Shown here: piece by piece, positions 5,962 through 6,207 of the stretch
Layout: the number at the start of each line of letters is the position of its first letter
How positions within the stretch are numbered: position 1 is the first letter of the stretch
DNA from: Aquisalimonas sp.
Lineage (GTDB): Bacteria > Pseudomonadota > Gammaproteobacteria > Nitrococcales > Aquisalimonadaceae
Reading direction: 5' to 3'
Length of the DNA stretch: 6,207 bases
Assembly (NCBI GenBank): GCA_007133445.1
Contig: SLMR01000286.1
Coordinates: 1 to 6,207 of the forward strand
The notes under the pieces: model-generated
The model's database searches: none
The model's input: the letters and a program-made list of their open reading frames with translations, nothing else
Told to the model about the DNA's origin: nothing
Position numbers and translations under genes: made by a program

Positions 5962-5977
5962 GGGCGGGTGACCGCCC
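5962..5977 (+). terminator. Hairpin with GTGA tetraloop after mdh (possible 3' end or stability element)
   Basis: GGGCGG (5962-5967) and CCGCCC (5972-5977) form a perfect 6-bp GC stem closed by GTGA, a GNRA-type tetraloop, 11 nt after the mdh stop. No T tract follows, so it is not a canonical intrinsic terminator. It may stabilise the mRNA 3' end or assist Rho-dependent termination. Confidence 0.4.
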
Positions 5978-5991
5978 ATGGATGAAGTTCC

Positions 5992-6044
5992 CGGGGCTGG
6001 AGCCCTCCCACAAGGTGCATCAAGTGGGAGGGGCTCCAGCCCCG
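5992..6044. repeat. Inverted REP pair (REPIN/BIME-like) between mdh and uvrA
   Basis: Two REP-like units face each other. The + strand unit (6024-6044) starts with GTGGGAGGGGCTCC and ends AGCCCCG. The - strand unit (6011 back to 5992) reads GTGGGAGGGCTCCAGCCCCG. The arms are complementary throughout except for one extra G in the + unit, and are separated by 12 nt (6012-6023). Each unit has its own small palindrome, for example GGGGCT (6030-6035) and AGCCCC (6038-6043). The GTGGGAG head and imperfect palindrome resemble the GTAGGAGCGGCTTCAGCCGC-type REPs mobilised by RAYT transposases in gammaproteobacteria (recalled from memory). Convergent gene ends are a usual place for REPs. As RNA the whole pair folds into one long stem that could end or protect both transcripts. 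Confidence 0.75.
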
Positions 6045-6077
6045 ATGCATTTCTGCTGGACTCCATCTACCGCAGCA

Positions 6078-6095
6078 CGTCGGGCCTACCCGACG
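6078..6095 (-). other. Perfect hairpin spanning the uvrA stop codon
   Basis: CGTCGGG (6078-6084) and CCCGACG (6089-6095) form a perfect 7-bp stem with a 4-nt loop. On the - strand the loop reads TAGG and includes the whole uvrA TAG stop. No T run follows on the - strand, so it is not a simple terminator. Confidence 0.45.
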
Positions 6096-6207
6096 CTGCC
6101 CCGGGTTTTGGCGGGAGCCGCCGGTGCTACCTCCAGCATCGGTGCCAGGAACCGCCCCGTGTGCGAGGCAGGGGCCGAAGCCACGGTCTCCGGTGTGCCT
6201 TCGGCCA
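6086..6207 (-). CDS. uvrA: UvrA, excinuclease ABC ATPase subunit (C-terminal end, cut by window edge)
   Basis: The - strand reading frame into the window's right edge gives AEGTPETVASAPASHTGRFL, then APMLEVAPAAPAKTRGSVG and a TAG stop at 6088-6086. This is the C-terminus of UvrA, the damage-sensing ABC ATPase of nucleotide excision repair. The segment G-TPE-VA followed by SHTGRFL and PML is the conserved end after the second nucleotide-binding domain. E. coli UvrA stops around the PML; here about 14 extra residues, rich in Ala and Pro, follow. Only 39 residues are visible. uvrA near rplQ is common in gammaproteobacteria, which supports the call. It converges on mdh, with 135 nt between the stop codons. 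Confidence 0.88.
   Translation of the reverse strand, partial: AEGTPETVASAPASHTGRFLAPMLEVAPAAPAKTRGSVG

Noticed and set aside
4919..6013. 364-residue open frame on the - strand over mdh
   Set aside because: Antisense to a certain mdh gene, crossing the REP arm at one end; no protein family resemblance.

Overview
The window is an ordinary high-GC gammaproteobacterial chromosome segment. The gene order secY-rpmJ-rpsM-rpsK-rpsD-rpoA-rplQ, followed further on by uvrA, is typical of that class. The near E. coli-like ribosomal proteins, the cytosolic-type malate dehydrogenase and the strong GC bias suggest a member of the Ectothiorhodospiraceae/Chromatiales or a close relative. That placement is an inference from protein resemblance, not a search.

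Positions 1-3594 hold the end of the spc operon (3' end of secY, then rpmJ) and the whole alpha operon (S13, S11, S4, RNA polymerase alpha, L17). All genes are on the + strand with short gaps (17-102 nt). The block ends in a textbook intrinsic terminator just after rplQ. A candidate promoter and small hairpins lie in the secY-rpmJ and rpmJ-rpsM gaps. The second gap is where alpha-operon autoregulation by S4 would be expected.

Positions 3595-4787 hold two accessory + strand genes. The first is a DUF62-family SAM hydroxide adenosyltransferase with its Asp-Arg-His triad intact. The second is a 96-residue methionine-rich small protein of unknown function, probably DUF6489-like, with a Gly/Lys/Ser tail.

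Positions 4788-5950 hold malate dehydrogenase (TCA cycle). It is driven by the best promoter in the window, an extended -10 box TGGTATAAT, and has a structured leader of about 113 nt. The leader carries a 9-bp inverted repeat at the expected transcript 5' end and a possible 10-codon leader ORF.

Positions 5951-6207 are a convergent junction. A GNRA-loop hairpin follows mdh, then comes a REP doublet (REPIN-like inverted pair), then a hairpin over the uvrA stop codon, and finally the 3' end of uvrA on the - strand.

I see no CRISPR array, tRNA, rRNA, insertion sequence, prophage or defence gene. No wholly new system is evident. The items most worth a second look are the REP doublet, the mdh leader and the small DUF6489-like protein.
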